Below, one piece after another: positions 41,555 to 54,144 of a stretch of 64,000 nucleotides of DNA (its first letter is position 1; every line of letters begins with the position of its first letter). A model generated the notes under the pieces. That model was given only the letters and a program-made list of their open reading frames with translations, was not told where the DNA came from and ran no database searches. This DNA comes from Acanthococcus lagerstroemiae (lineage: Eukaryota > Arthropoda > Insecta > Hemiptera > Eriococcidae). Both the position numbers and the translations under genes were made by a program. The stretch is from contig CM063108.1 in NCBI GenBank assembly GCA_031841125.1, positions 41,968,268 through 42,032,267 on the forward strand, written 5' to 3'.

Positions 41555-42798
41555 TTTCGAAAAAATAGCTTTTATTACTAACCGCCATCAGTTTAACATA
41601 GCAGAAGGAAAACCAGAGATGTATTTTTTCTGCGCTAAAATTTCAATACTAAAGGGGGAAAATATATAACAAGAAATTCAACAAAATGTATGAAAAACTA
41701 GTGACGATCAGGTAATAAAAGTAGCCTGCGCAATTTTCAATAACTAGGTACTTTCATAATTTCAGTTCAGCCTTTACCCCAACTGGACGCTGTTCAGCAA
41801 AAGGGAACTAACTAGGAAACTAGCAAACTCCACTTTTTGAGAACAGGTGATTCAAAGTTCAACAGCCATGTAGAAACTATATGACATAGCGTTTACTGAT
41901 AAGCTTTTTTCAACGTGAGTACACACTTTTGAATCGAGGGCCCAATTTTGAAAAATTCTACTTTTTACGCTCTTTTCAACGATATACTATATACTAATAA
42001 CTCATTTTGCTTACAAATGTTGATTGGTTCCCTTTTGCTGAACAGCGTCCAACTAAAACTGAGATTTAAAACCATCAGTGATCAGTGAAAACATAAAGCG
42101 AACAATGGTATAATAAATTTTTCATATAGTCGCCAACTTACAACTTTCTTGATAAATCGCTAAAAATGTCCCTTGGCGATTTTTTTTAATGATTTATGTC
42201 ATTATGTCGCAATATTCTACTTCAATTCAGGGATGAGAAGCTTATTGAAAAAACTTCTCTTCCGGCTTCTGGCTTCCATAATTTTAAAAAGCTTCCAGCT
42301 TCCAACTTCTTTCAATTTTGTAATTTAAAAACTTCCGGCTTCCGGCTTCTGATTCCACATCCCTGTTCAATTCGCTAGATCTGGTGACAAAATCGCTAGA
42401 ACAGCAACACTGAGTTATAATATAGCACTGATAATTATTGGACTCTGTTAAGCATAACAGAACCAACTAACATTTGTGGACAAAATGAGTTATTAGTATC
42501 CTTGGAAAGAGCGTAAAAAGTAGCATTTTTCAAAATTGAACCGCCGATTCAAAAAAGTGTACTTCACGTTGAAAAAAGCTTAGGTATCAGTAAACTCTAT
42601 GTCATATAGTTTCTAAAGTCTGGTCCACTTAAGAAACATAATTTACTACCCGCAATACACATAGATAAAGGGTATTTTGAAGTTGGAGGGGAAGGACGAG
42701 TTCAAGAACACGTTAGTAGAGCTGTGAAAAAGTTATGTTTCTAAACTGGACCAGATTTTACATGGCTCTTGAACTTCGAATCACCTGGACTACTATTC

Positions 42799-42975
42799 TT
42801 GAAAAGTTGTTATGCGATGTTATGATAACAACCGGTGTTATAAAAAAGTTGTTATGAGTTGTTACCGGTTGTTACCCATTTACCGCAATGTTGGATAACA
42901 TCTCATAACCACTCATAACACCACCTTGGGACTAGTTGTTATGAGTGGTTATCGTAACAACTTTTCAAGAATACT
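42799..42975. mobile_element. Foldback MITE with TIR TATTCTTGAAAAGTTGTTA
   Basis: Inverted ends TATTCTTGAAAAGTTGTTA and TAACAACTTTTCAAGAATA enclosing repeated GTTATGAGTTGTTA words. About 177 bp, non-coding. Confidence 0.65.
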
Positions 42976-43232
42976 GCTCCTGTTCTCAAAAAATAGATTT
43001 TGTTGATTGGTTCTGTTACCCTTAACAGCGTCCATTTGAAAAGAATTAAGTAGATCGTTAAACAAGGGGCACAGTCTAAGGTTCTTATAAGGCACAGTCT
43101 TTATTTGAACGCTGTGAAGTGTTAAGCAAAACAGAACTGAGAGACATTTGTTGACAACATGAGATAGACGCTGTTAAACAAAAAGTTCCGCAGCGACAAA
43201 ATCTGTTTTTTAAGAAAACATAACATTAAAAG

Positions 43233-44186
43233 CAGGGTTGAAGAAAAAAAAAGACTAAAAAAAGAACAAAACAAGGGTTTTTTGTTTTAAGATTTTTTTG
43301 TTTTAAAACGTTTTTTGTTCTAAAATGTTTTTGTTTTAAAACATGTTATTAATGTTGTTGTTTTTTTCGTTGTCTTAAAACGTGCCCCCTCCTATTTCCC
43401 AGAGGTGCTTAGCCAATCAGATTGGCTAAAACTAACAGCTAAAACTAATTTTTTTTATTAATTGGCTTCGGCTAACGGCTAATGGCTACGGGACGCTGAT
43501 TGGCTAGCTAACGACTAAAGACTAATCTTCATTTTCTGTAAAAATAAAATAGGTGAAGTGGTAACTTGGTTCCAGTTCTTTTTCTTTCCCCCAAATCTGA
43601 GTCTGAGTTCGACCGAGTTTGCAGTTTCTATCCAAAAAGCAAAAAACGAAAATCCATCGAAAAGGAATAGGAAAGAAATTCAGTTTGAATGTAGTCAAAA
43701 GGGAAAAGGCAAGAAATTAGCAAAATGAAATCAGCCGTTAGCTTCCGAGTTTTCATTGGCTTATGGCTAGCTAATGGCTAAAAATTTTTCAATCGGCTAG
43801 CTAACGGCTGGCTAAAAATCTCCCAAAAACTGCAAGCTAACGGCTAACAGCTAATGGCTAATGGCTAGCTAAGCACCTCTGCTATTTCCGACCTTTTGTC
43901 TTACCTTTTTGTTCCGTTATTCGACTTTCAAAGTTTCAACTCTGACATCACACAGTGAGTTACTGTTAGCAAGAATACCCGTTGTTGGGCATTTTTGCGT
44001 GAAATTCTGAAATTAATTTGTACTTGACAAATTATTTTGGTCCCTGTAAGTTCTGAGTGAGAAAATCGCAAAGGAAAAAAAAAACACAAAAAAACATTGT
44101 TTAAAAAAACCCGTTTTGAAACAGTGATCGTTCATTGTTTCAAAAAACATGTTTGAAACAATTTGTTTTACAACACGCCAACCCTG
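43233..44186. mobile_element. hAT-type non-autonomous element (outer), 8-bp TSD ATTAAAAG
   Basis: Ends CAGGGTTG... and ...CAACCCTG with exact flanking duplication ATTAAAAG (43225-43232 and 44187-44194). Subterminal T/A-rich words (TTTTTTGTTTTAA / CATTGTTTAAAAA) are inverted. A second hAT element sits inside at 43400-43881. CAGRG-type ends and 8-bp duplications are the hAT hallmark. No transposase frame. Confidence 0.8.
43400..43881. mobile_element. hAT-type non-autonomous element (inner), 8-bp TSD CTATTTCC
   Basis: Ends CAGAGGTGCTTAGCC and GGCTAGCTAAGCACCTCTG. Exact duplication CTATTTCC at 43392-43399 and 43882-43889. The interior is full of GGCTAACGGCTAATGGCTA-type subterminal repeats in both orientations. 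Non-coding, 482 bp, nested in the outer element. Confidence 0.82.
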
Positions 44187-45473
44187 ATTAAAAGCCAATG
44201 AATTATGCTGGTTTACAGACATAGCATTACTGATAAGCTTTTTGCAACGTAGGTACACATTTTTGAATCGAGGGCCAATTTTGAAAAAATTCTACTTCTT
44301 ACTTCTTATGCTCTTTCCAAGGATACCATTAACTCATTTTGTCAATAAATGTTGTTTGGAAGTTTTTTGTTTAACAACGTCCAGTTATTACTTCTTAGTA
44401 TTGTTGGAACTTGGAAAGAGAGGGTAAAAAGTAGAATTTTTCAACATTGGGCCCCCGGCTCAAACATGATGTATACTTGCATTGAAAAAAGCTTATCAGT
44501 AAACGCTATGTCATAATATAGTTTCTAATTTTCTATGTGGCTATTGAACTTCAAATGGACGTTGTTAAGCATAAGAGAACCAACCAACATTTATAAACAA
44601 AATGAGTTATTGGGACGCATCAGCAAGGTGGCTGATATCTGGTGGACAAATGCAGAAGCTACCCAAAGGGGATGAAATACATAGCGCGTCATCTACTTTA
44701 CATATGGTGGCCAAAAGTGGAAGTACACAAAACTAGATGAAATACACTAGCGCGCCATCAGGGTGATGCGCCCCAATTAGTATCTTTGGAAAGAGTGCAA
44801 AAAGTGGAATTTCTCAAAATTGGGCCCCTAATTCAAAAACATATGTATTCACGTTGAAAACAGCTTCGCAATGTCATATGGATGCTATTCAGCAAAAGGG
44901 AACCTACCAACATTTGTAAACAAAATGAGTTATTAGTATTGTTGGAAATTCAAAAATGTGTACTCACGTTGAAAAAAGCTTATCAGTAAATGCTGTGTCA
45001 TATAGTTTCTACATGGCTCTTGAACTTTGAATCACGTGTTCTCAAAAAAAAAAAAAAAAACAGATTTTGCTGGTTGGTTTTCTAATTTCCTTACACCTAA
45101 CAGCATCCATTTGGTTTCACCTTTCCCAAAACAAGCTATATAGATTGAAAATGGCGTATGTCTTCACTTGGGTTGGTGTCAAGATTATTAGAACAGAGAA
45201 GGTTGGCCGGACCGGGTAGGCAGCCCGCAAGAATTCTCCCGTTTCACCCGTGTCGGAATTCACTTCATAAGATAGTAATGGAAAAATTGAATTTTGTTGT
45301 AGAGAGCTCTTGTTTTTTTTTTTTAATGGTAGCCAATTGAATATTGTATGTCATAAAATAAAAGAAAAATATGTTAAGGGCATAAATTAGGAGTAAAATT
45401 CGCTGAAGTTGGGTATTTAGTGTAGTAGTCTAGTGTCTAGTAGTATGTATTTGGAGATTTGGACCTAGTAGTG

Positions 45474-47322
45474 TAGTGGCTGACATCTGGCGGAAGTTTT
45501 TAAACAACACCCGTTTACACACCATTACCAAAACGCACGCACGTATGTCGTTCTTATCAACGTTAGGATAAATATCAAAGCTAATAGAACATGACGTGAA
45601 AAACTTCAATTTTCGAGTCACTCTGCACCAATTCCAATAAATTTTTTCGCAAAAACTTGTCCTAAATATTATTTAACCGTTACTGGGCTATCTATTTTTA
45701 CTTGAATTGCTATCATAAATGAATTTTTGACGAAATTGGAATGAAACGAAAATCACGATTTTCCCATTTAAATGCATGGAGACGTTCACCGCCATCCTAA
45801 TATTAGTAACGTTGGTGCGGCAAGGGGGAAGACTCGATGCTAGACTAGGGCACGGCCACCTCTATAGAAGGCCATATACCTAGATGTTTGGCAACGCTGC
45901 GTGAAGGTCTATGTTTACACAGCATGTTGTTATGGAAAAAACGTTGAAAAATACGAATAATCTGTTCTTTTGCGAATACAGTGAGTTTCGCGAAAAAATT
46001 GAAGAGAAAACAATTTAAAGAGCAAACGATTTTCGATTTTTTGAGCCAACTCTCAATGGAATTGGTTCATTATGGAACAAGTAGCGATTGTTTGAAAATT
46101 AAAAGTTGGATAGAGGACGAAGTGCGGTACCGTTACACTTTGCCGCTCGCACACCAAAACGTCTACCGTAGTAGGTCGAATTCAGTGTTGTCACATTAGC
46201 TTATAGGGCCTTCTATAGAGGTGGCCGTGACTAGGGCAAGCGCTACACTAGGGCACTACAAACATGAGTATAATCATTCGCCATTTTAATTCACAGCGTG
46301 CCCGTGGATGTCGAGTCCGACTGTGCCACTGTGCGGCTTTTGTGCGGAACTTACCGTGTAATCAATTTGGCATCGACGGGCGCAGTGTGAATCAAAATGG
46401 CAGATTACTGTACCCATGTTTACAGTGCTCTAGCTACACCGCGCTGTCAGTCCGAACCACAGTCCAAACCAAAGTCATACAGATACACCAAGTTAGACGA
46501 CTAGCGCGTTTCCGCGTTCTGCCGTCATGCCAGCGCGCTGCTATCGCTGAACTCCTTTGGTTGCATTGCGCTTATATGGACATTTTTACGTTTTTGCGGA
46601 TTAGCTCAAAAACTATCAATTTTGATGAAAAATTGGAAAGAGCTAAATTTGTTCACCTTGGAATTTCCCATCGAATGCGAGTAAATTCGAAATTTTTATG
46701 GGTACAATTTTGAAACTGATCTTACCTGATAGAAAATAACAGGTAGAATAAATTTTGTTCTTTTCACTTTTTCATAAAACTCGACCGTTATTGAGATAGA
46801 CGCAAAACCTTGTTAGGGCTCCCAACGTTTACATTGAATTCACGGCAGTCGAACGCTGCCAGCGCTGCTATCGGGATAAATTATCGTAACATACGAAGTT
46901 TAACATTGGTTAAATGGAGAGTCGAACGACTTGGTGTATCTATATGACTTTGGTCCAAACGCTTGGTCCGAACTCCGAACGTCTTTGGTGTTTTTATACT
47001 GTTCCTGTAATATTTTCATGCCTTGAAGAATGTTTGTGTTCACTTTTTACTAGTGTTGTCGTTGGTACCGCTCCCGATGAGCCTTTCAAAACGTAGCCAA
47101 AGAAAACGGTCTATGTGCAAATTTTACTTTAAGTTCTTTTTAAAAGTATAATTTGGACTTGAAGGGTCGTCGGCGCGCTAGCGTCGCAATGTCCTATCTA
47201 TGTAGGTAAAATGATCTCTGCGGGCTGTGTGTGTTAGTAGTAGTGCGTGTAACAGAGCTCTCCATTTTACCCTTTTACCTACATGCAAGTTGCAAAAAAA
47301 TTCCACCAGATGTCAGCCACTA
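45474..47322. mobile_element. 1.85-kb element with 22-bp TIRs
   Basis: TAGTGGCTGACATCTGGCGGAA at 45474 and its complement with one mismatch (TTCCACCAGATGTCAGCCACTA) ending at 47322. It contains two further inverted structures: 45851-46229, and a pair at 46450-46504/46916-46970 (CATACAGATACACCAAG and complement). The frames inside (72 and 149 codons) show no transposase motif. Confidence 0.55.
45851..46229. mobile_element. Nested MITE with TIR CACGGCCACCTCTATAGAAGGCC
   Basis: Left CACGGCCACCTCTATAGAAGGCC, right GGCCTTCTATAGAGGTGGCCGTG. About 380 bp. Covers a 72-codon frame without recognisable features. Confidence 0.65.
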
Positions 47323-48139
47323 TTCTTTCAAGTCCGAGTGATAATATCAAAATTTCAAGCAGGGAAATGGGCCTTATTGGAAACACGACTGAAGGGATGA
47401 ATGGATCTTTTTCTAAGATCGTATACATAATCACCGTTTTCACGCTGCGAGAATGTTGACATCAAGTTGACATGTTGACATTTTCCAACATCCTTCTGAT
47501 AGTGCTGATAGTGATTAATGATGTTTCGTAAAGGAATCCCTTTTCTTTATTCTGACATTCTGAAAGTAAGTTGCATGGTCAGAAGCATTGTTCGGAGTCG
47601 GAGCTCGAAGTAGTTTTGTCAGTTGTAATATGAATTTGAATGTTTGAAGAGAACGTTTTTACTTCATGAACTTCTCTCACGTGTCCGTAAGTAATATTAC
47701 TTAATGCCCGCGATGTGAACTCTACATCAATTTATATTCCAGTGTGATCATTGTTCATACCACTGGATTATTAATTCAGAAGTTGGAACAGCCAGTATCG
47801 AATTACTTCTCGTGAAGGTAGAATGATTTTATCTGGATTTATTTGTAATACTGTACCAAACTCGGTGTCCCAGCATAAAAAAAATAAAGTAAAGTATTCG
47901 GAAAATAACTCGATTTGCTTTGAAACCTGACTTTCATTCCCCATACTTGAGAGTCATAGAATTCAGTAAATGTGAGCACGTGTCTCCCAGTTCTTATTAG
48001 TAGAGAGTCATCGAAAGATTCCAGTTTTTCTTTCTAGTGCAATACTGTCTCCTTGGGTGTACTCGTACGTGTCAGTTTGTTGAATCATCAAAATCTGTTA
48101 CAGGGAAGAATATAGTATCAGTTCTTCATTTATTACATC

Positions 48140-51100
48140 ATGAGTATTGAAGACGATTGCCAAGGTTGGGCTTACCTCACGGACCCAATCTTACTACACA
48201 TTTTTCGGCATCTCAGTCCTCATGAAATTTTAACTGCCGGCGCTACTTGCAGAAATTGGAATCTAATTAGTTACGACGAGCTTCTATGGCGAAATAAATT
48301 TCGCAAAAGTTTTAATATCAGTTCGTCTATCGAAATCAAACCAGGTACTATTTCTTGTACATGAGGTGTATAATTGTCTTACATTCGTAAGATATATAAC
48401 TGGCATTTCTTCTAACTTTCAGGTGAGACCTCATGGTTCGAAGAATACAAGCGATTAACCTACCACGCGCCGCTCGTAGAAACAGAAGTCCTGAAATCGC
48501 ATACAGCAGCGGTTCTGCATGTAACTTTTTCGCACGATGGCAAATATTTTGTGACATGTTCCGGTGATGGATTCGTTTTGGTAAATTTGATTGTCATCTT
48601 ACCAGTGCCGAATCTAAAGAAAAAGCCATAGCCCTGTCCAACTTTTCCATGGGATGGTTCATTTTTTTCTCTTTTTTGGGGTGGGGTGTAATAAGCTGTG
48701 CTCTCTTCTGACCCCTTCCCCCGTTTGTTGTTTTAAAAGTCTTCTGCAGTGAACAGAATCACAACACAATTTAGTAATATACCAACATTAACAATTATCA
48801 GTTGACTAGTACGAGTGAGGAATCCCCTGCAGCAGAAGAAAAAGAGGACTCGTGATGGGCATGATCTTTATGTCGAAGACCACTAGATCTTGGAAGTGAC
48901 TTCAGATCAGTTTTAAATTACCTACTTTGATGGTGACCTGAGATTTTTCAAGTAATCGTGCCCATCACACAAAAATTAGTTGCAAAAGGAACTTATACAA
49001 TTAATATTTCCCGAGTGAAATGTAAACAGCTTTAACATTCTGTAACAATGATTATTTATTAGGAAATTAAATGTGTTGTTTAGTTTTAGAAACCAATAAG
49101 CTTTTATTAATAGTAGATTACTGCACAGAGGCGGAAAGTAAGCGATTAATGCCGAGCTAGATAATAATGGGCCATTTACATCGTTGAAATCAGCTGCTGT
49201 AAGTGGATTTAACGAGTATCTTTACATTAAAAAGTATTATCCAGATGACGTTGAACTCATTTTCGATATGCCGTTTGAATCTTCAATGTTAATTTCCCAT
49301 TTAAAATTCAAATCCCAAATACATCGAGAATGAGTATATTATCTGAGTAATATTTTATAATAAAAGCTTGTTATTCTCTAAACCTGTTTGACCAATTCCA
49401 TTCATCTGAGTCTAATAGATAATTAATTAGAGAATTTCGAAGTTTTCAATATTCACACTGGCTCAGTATCAATCCGAGGCCTATTTGATGTTAGGATTTC
49501 TTAAATAGTCAAGATTGGTCCTAAATTACCTAGTAATGATACTCAAAGAATCTAAACATGATCTTGATGGGCATTAACATCTTGAAGATTATTGGTGATT
49601 CTCAAGCTAAGTTTCAGCAAGCTTAATGAGTTTTATCGTGTCGTAATATAGTCTAAACGCATCTTGATAAATCGAAAGACAGGCTCAGCATCTTGAAGTA
49701 GTGTTCACAGAATCTTAGAGTAATCTTAACTAGTCTTGAATAGTCTCAATGCAACCTATATAAATCCTAGCAGAATTCAGTTGAGTTCTGAGATCGTCTT
49801 AAGTAATCTCAATATGTAAGTAAGGTAGTCTTGAATAGTCTTGGAAAATCTAATGTTAAAAGTCTTGAAGGATCTAGTCTCAGAATTGTTTTAATGAGTC
49901 TTAGGAAGGGCAAATTTATTTTTGATCGATCTTGAAGATTCTTGATATCTCACGGTAAGTATGAAGTTGAATTTAAGTTGAATGATCTAAATGTGTGTGA
50001 AGATTATCTTGATAACTTTTGACGAGCTTTAAAATGATGTTAACTGAGTCTCGATAAGTCTTGACCGAATTTCGAATACTCTTGACGAAATCTTCAGAGC
50101 CATCTGGATCGGTTTGGGAAAGAACTTACTCAGCCTCCAGTTGTTGTTCTTAGATTTGCCACTGGTTCTTATAGGTGAAGATTAATGTAGGAAATGCAAT
50201 TTTAACTGTGATATGCATGTCCGGGATAGGTTTGGAATTCGTCGTGTCCAGCTAGCATCAAATATTCTTGTGACATGAAGAAAATAAGTTGGAAATTCAC
50301 CCAGTACTCCGAATTCAACCAATCAGATACTCTGTTACTAGTCTGCGGTAGTCATTTTGGAAAAATCGACGATTCTTCGGGTGAAATTGCAATATTCTCA
50401 TTCGATGGTAATGTTCAAGTTCAGTTTTCCTATCTGAACTGCCATGCATCTTTACTAGTTTCAACATTTCTCATTTTATGTTTCTGAATATTCAGCAGAT
50501 AACATGACCATGATTGCCCGCGTTATAAACAAGCCATACGACGTGTTCGGTACTTTCTACAGTGATGAGTACATTTTTTCCGGACAAGTTCAGCATATTG
50601 GGAATCTCATATGTGCTTCCAGTATTTGGATCCACAAAGCCTACCCTGATGTTACTTCAGAGCATAAGCCTTTGATGAGTCGATTATTTCGTTTTCTGAA
50701 TGTGAATGCTAGCTTAGTGAGAACTCTTCTGGTAGCCGAATGTAAACCAAATGTTTTGACCAAATCTAGTGATGAAAAGAGCCAGTGTACGCCATCTGTT
50801 TCAAATGCTAATGTCGATAAACGAGGTTTCAACTTTGATCTCAATCTCAGGTATGCGTGGTTCCTTATTTTCCTTCTTCTGATACTAATACTGTATTCGA
50901 TAGTTGATATTGTTTTGGTGTTATCTCTTCTAGAAACAAAGCTAGGTCTGAGGGATGCAAAAGCACTGATAAACCACCGTGGTTTCTGTTCAACGAGGAC
51001 TACAGAAGCTCGGAATCTGTTCCGCGACGTGTGTCAGATGCCGGTAACTTTTAACTCGGTAATGGTACACCAGTCTATTTAGCCTAGATTGAAGAATTCT

Positions 51101-52638
51101 GAAGTTTTGCGTCAAATTTTACAGAATTGTCAGAAACTGAAAGTGCCTCCTTGTCCGAAACGCTTTCAGATAACGAAGAAGAATTAGATACCGATAGCGA
51201 TGAGGATCTCTCTTCGCAACCTGAAAAGTACTTAATTTTCACCACGGGATCTAAAACGTACACACCTCATCAAATTGGTAATGTAGATTCCGGCACTCCG
51301 TTATTTAGTTCTACATTGTGAAACGAATTCTGACTTTATACATTGGAATGTATTTAGGATTCAAACGAATAGGACAAATCAAATTTCCCAAGACTTTGGA
51401 CCCAGGACCTTCGCTTGCTGAAAGAATTGCTGAACGTAGAGAACGAAATCAGAGGCCTCCATTAGTCATTGAAGATATTAATATTGATGATCTGAGCAAG
51501 AATTTCGATTCCGTAGACCATCTAATTGAATTACACGGGCATATCATTGGAATGAAATTATCTCCTGATCACAGGTGCAACCACCTTTTTCATTCTATTT
51601 GTCAAGGTTTGAAAACAGTATTGAATTTTGTGTCATCTCATTCATTATTTGTGCGTTATTACGTGTTTCAGGTATCTGTACGTGAATTGCAGACCATGGC
51701 CCGAAGGTTATGTAATTACGAGTGCCTCTGATCCTCCTCCGGTTGCTCAGGAGATTGATATTCATGTGATAGACTTGAGTACTTTTAAAGAAGTGGGCGT
51801 GATGCTGAGAGCCCACAGAGCATATACGCCGAGCGAAGAATGCTTTCTAATATGCTTGGACGTTTGCAATGATTATATAGCCAGGTTAATTTTTTTTTTA
51901 AATTACCTAATTGTACGTACTTTGTATTCAGGCCGTAACTGGATTGTCGGAAAGGGTTTAAAGGTCAGAGACTGCAAAGTGATGAACAATATTGCTGCTT
52001 GCAGTGGAATTGAGTGAAAATGTCTTACATTTTTTGCAAATTTACAACAGATGGACTCACAATCTATTCATCTTCCAATTATATGTTCAGTTTTTCCGAT
52101 ACCGCTCCTAATTTGAGGTCTCTGACTACTGTGCGGCGCTTTGCTTTTTTTTGATTTTGGTTATTCCTAGAGAACTGATTAATGGAAATGGGTGAGGACC
52201 CTTATGACGTATAGTCGAGATGTGGGTAGCTAGAGAGATCGTAGGTCGACAGAAAGTTTTGGGAAACCCTTCCTTTACCCAGGGCGACATTCTCGCTCAA
52301 TATTTTCATCATTACTTCATTTTTCAAACCCAAGAAATACGAATTTCTTGTTCTCCGTTTCTAGTGGATCTGAAGACCAACACGGTTACTTGTGGGATCG
52401 TCACTACGGCATCGGACTGACCAAATTTCCGCATTCTGACGCTGTCAACGACGTCGCATTTAACCCTAAGGATCCCGAAACCATGGTTACCGTTTCGGAT
52501 GATAGAACAATCAAAGTGTGGCGATCTCGAAATCGAACTGCTCAACTGTTCTCTTCCAAAAACGATTACCCGTGGGCTATTAAACTTTCGCCCAAACGCA
52601 GGCCGGATGGGATGCGTGCAAAGAATGTGATAATTTAA
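48140..52638 (+). CDS. FBXW5: F-box/WD repeat-containing protein 5, complete, 9 exons
   Basis: Exons: 48140-48344, 48423-48580, 50230-50407, 50496-50850, 50934-51043, 51125-51277, 51358-51574, 51672-51884, 52365-52638. All introns are GT-AG and the phases agree; the sum is 1863 nt (620 aa plus stop). The protein is a substrate receptor of cullin-RING ubiquitin ligases (SCF and DDB1-CUL4); vertebrate substrates include SASS6 and TSC2. The F-box is at about 12-55 (DPILLHIFRHLSPHEILTAG). WD units are seen in exon 2 (HVTFSHDGKYFVTCSGDG), exon 9 (GSEDQHGYLWDRHY; SDDRTIKVWRS, a DWD-type motif) and between. FBXW5-specific blocks are NKPYDVFG, KYLIFTTGSKTYTPHQIG, DHLIELHGHIIGM and RAHRAYTPSEECF. An acidic low-complexity linker lies in exon 6. 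Exon 4 could instead start at 50499 (tandem CAG acceptor). Intron 2 (1649 bp) is filled with degenerate repeats. Confidence 0.95.
49380..50110. repeat. Degenerate AGTCTTGAA-type motif array in FBXW5 intron 2
   Basis: Many variants of TAGTCTTGAATAGTC, AAGTCTTGAAGGATC and AATCTCAATAAGTC. Read on the other strand they resemble the TTTAAGACT/TTCAAGACT array at 8230-10760. No strict period. Confidence 0.45.
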
Positions 52639-53589
52639 TTTATTCGTCGAGTCAGTATTAAATGTCTCATCGATGGTTTACCTTTATTATCGATCTTACC
52701 TCTCATTTTTCTTTATTTTATCATTAATGACTAGTTTTTTATCGTTTAATTTTTCGTTGTCTCCATAAACACGTTATGCGTGTTCTTTTTGAACGCGTTT
52801 CGATAAATTAAAAGTTTGTTTTTTTTTTCGATTAAAATATACGGATGTTTTTAAAAAAGTTCTTTTTACTGTTTAATTTAGTCAGATTTGACGGGATATT
52901 GTGAAAAGATGAAAACGATTCTATTTGGTGATCAATCAGTTGCTCGTTTCTGGAACCGTTCTCGATTATTTGTTTATCCCCGATTGATTAGGTAATCTAC
53001 AGTGATAGATTATTATTAGCCACGATTATCAAAAGAAATAATTGATCACTATTGACGACGTAAAAAAGATCGTGGATGAGGACCGGGATCCCCAGAAAGT
53101 CCTTAAAAATACGAACTCTTTCTAATTTGAGGATCTGAAAACTACTATAATGTCTTCTATTAAATCTATTGATTCCGAAATGCCTGAGAGTGACCCAATA
53201 CATAACACTACAATTCAAAAGGACTTCTAAATTAATGAAAAAATTGAAAAGCATCGAGTAACAAGGTTTTTGAATCTAATTTAACGAATGAAACAGATTA
53301 GTTGAGGACATTTTGTCGAGTGGGCAGGGATAAGCGCTGTCTCACCTTAGTGTGGGTTTTTATACCCATTCGATGTTTTTTAAATTTCTCTAGAAATTCG
53401 AATGGTTTATGAACCGGCTTCGGTTACAAATTCCATCAAAACGACACTCAAAATGTAATATAATTGATAGTCCAGCGAATAGATTTTGGTCCTGGAATAC
53501 GCTTGGCTCGTCAGTAAGGGGACGAATTAGATATTTTGCCCAACAATCGAATCAGTCCTTAGAGAAAGATGACTCTATCTATATAATAT

Positions 53590-54140
53590 ATAAAAATGAA
53601 GGTATGTTTGTCATTTATATTTTCATGAAAATTATCTATTAACAACACGGTTGCAGACGCAGACTGTAGTCGCGTAGCCACAACATGGCTGCAGACTTTA
53701 CTACACTGTTCATCCGATCGCAATGCGAGAGACTTCGGAAAGTTTTGTTTAGTACACTCCCGCGGTTTCTGGGGGGTGGGGTTGTGCTCACCGACACGCT
53801 CCTGTTACTATGACGTCATACTACTGAGTATACTTGAGCGAAACCAGTGCCTCAGTGGTTGACATTTCCATGGAAATTCCTATTAACAATACGGCTGCAG
53901 AGGCAGACTGCAGGTGTCTCCTACACAGGAGACATGTATTGTAACATTTTATATGCTTCGTACCCTGATAAAAGAAATTTTCATGAAAATTTCTATTAAC
54001 ACGGCTGCAGACTGTAGTCGCGCAGGGCGCAGCAAAGATTAAGATCAATGAGCACATGGCTGGAAGAAAAATAAATTTACATGGAAATGTCAACCACTGA
54101 ACTGAACTGTCACCATAAAGAGGTATATCATACCGGTGAA
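53590..54140. repeat. Dispersed repeat family, copies 2a and 2b
   Basis: ATATAATATATAAAAATGAAGGT at 53581 opens a partial copy. From 53860 to 54120 there is a fuller copy, closely matching 200-450 (TTTCCATGGAAATTCCTATT, ACGGCTGCAGAGGCAGACTG, AAGATCAATGAGCACATGGC, GAACTGTCACCAT). Confidence 0.6.
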
Positions 54141-54144
54141 TCAT

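Larger units (their letters stand above)
41786..45110. repeat. Cluster of inverted copies of one ~190-bp repeat
   Basis: Units run from a GGACGCTGTT...AGCAAAAGGGAACC end through CAAAATGAGTTATTAGTATC, AGCGTAAAAAGTAG, a TTGGGCCCCC-like word, ACGTTGAAAAAAGCTTATCAG to TATGTCATATAGTTTCTA. Copies lie at about 41786-42055, 42430-42617, 44220-44370, 44390-44540, 44560-44900 and 44880-45110 in alternating orientation. Other elements are inserted among them. Long-TIR MITE copies or fossil pieces of one DNA transposon are both possible. Confidence 0.6.

Noticed and set aside
46264..46713. 149-codon frame as a host gene
   Set aside because: Lies inside the 45474-47322 TIR element and overlaps an inverted repeat; no domain or splice support.
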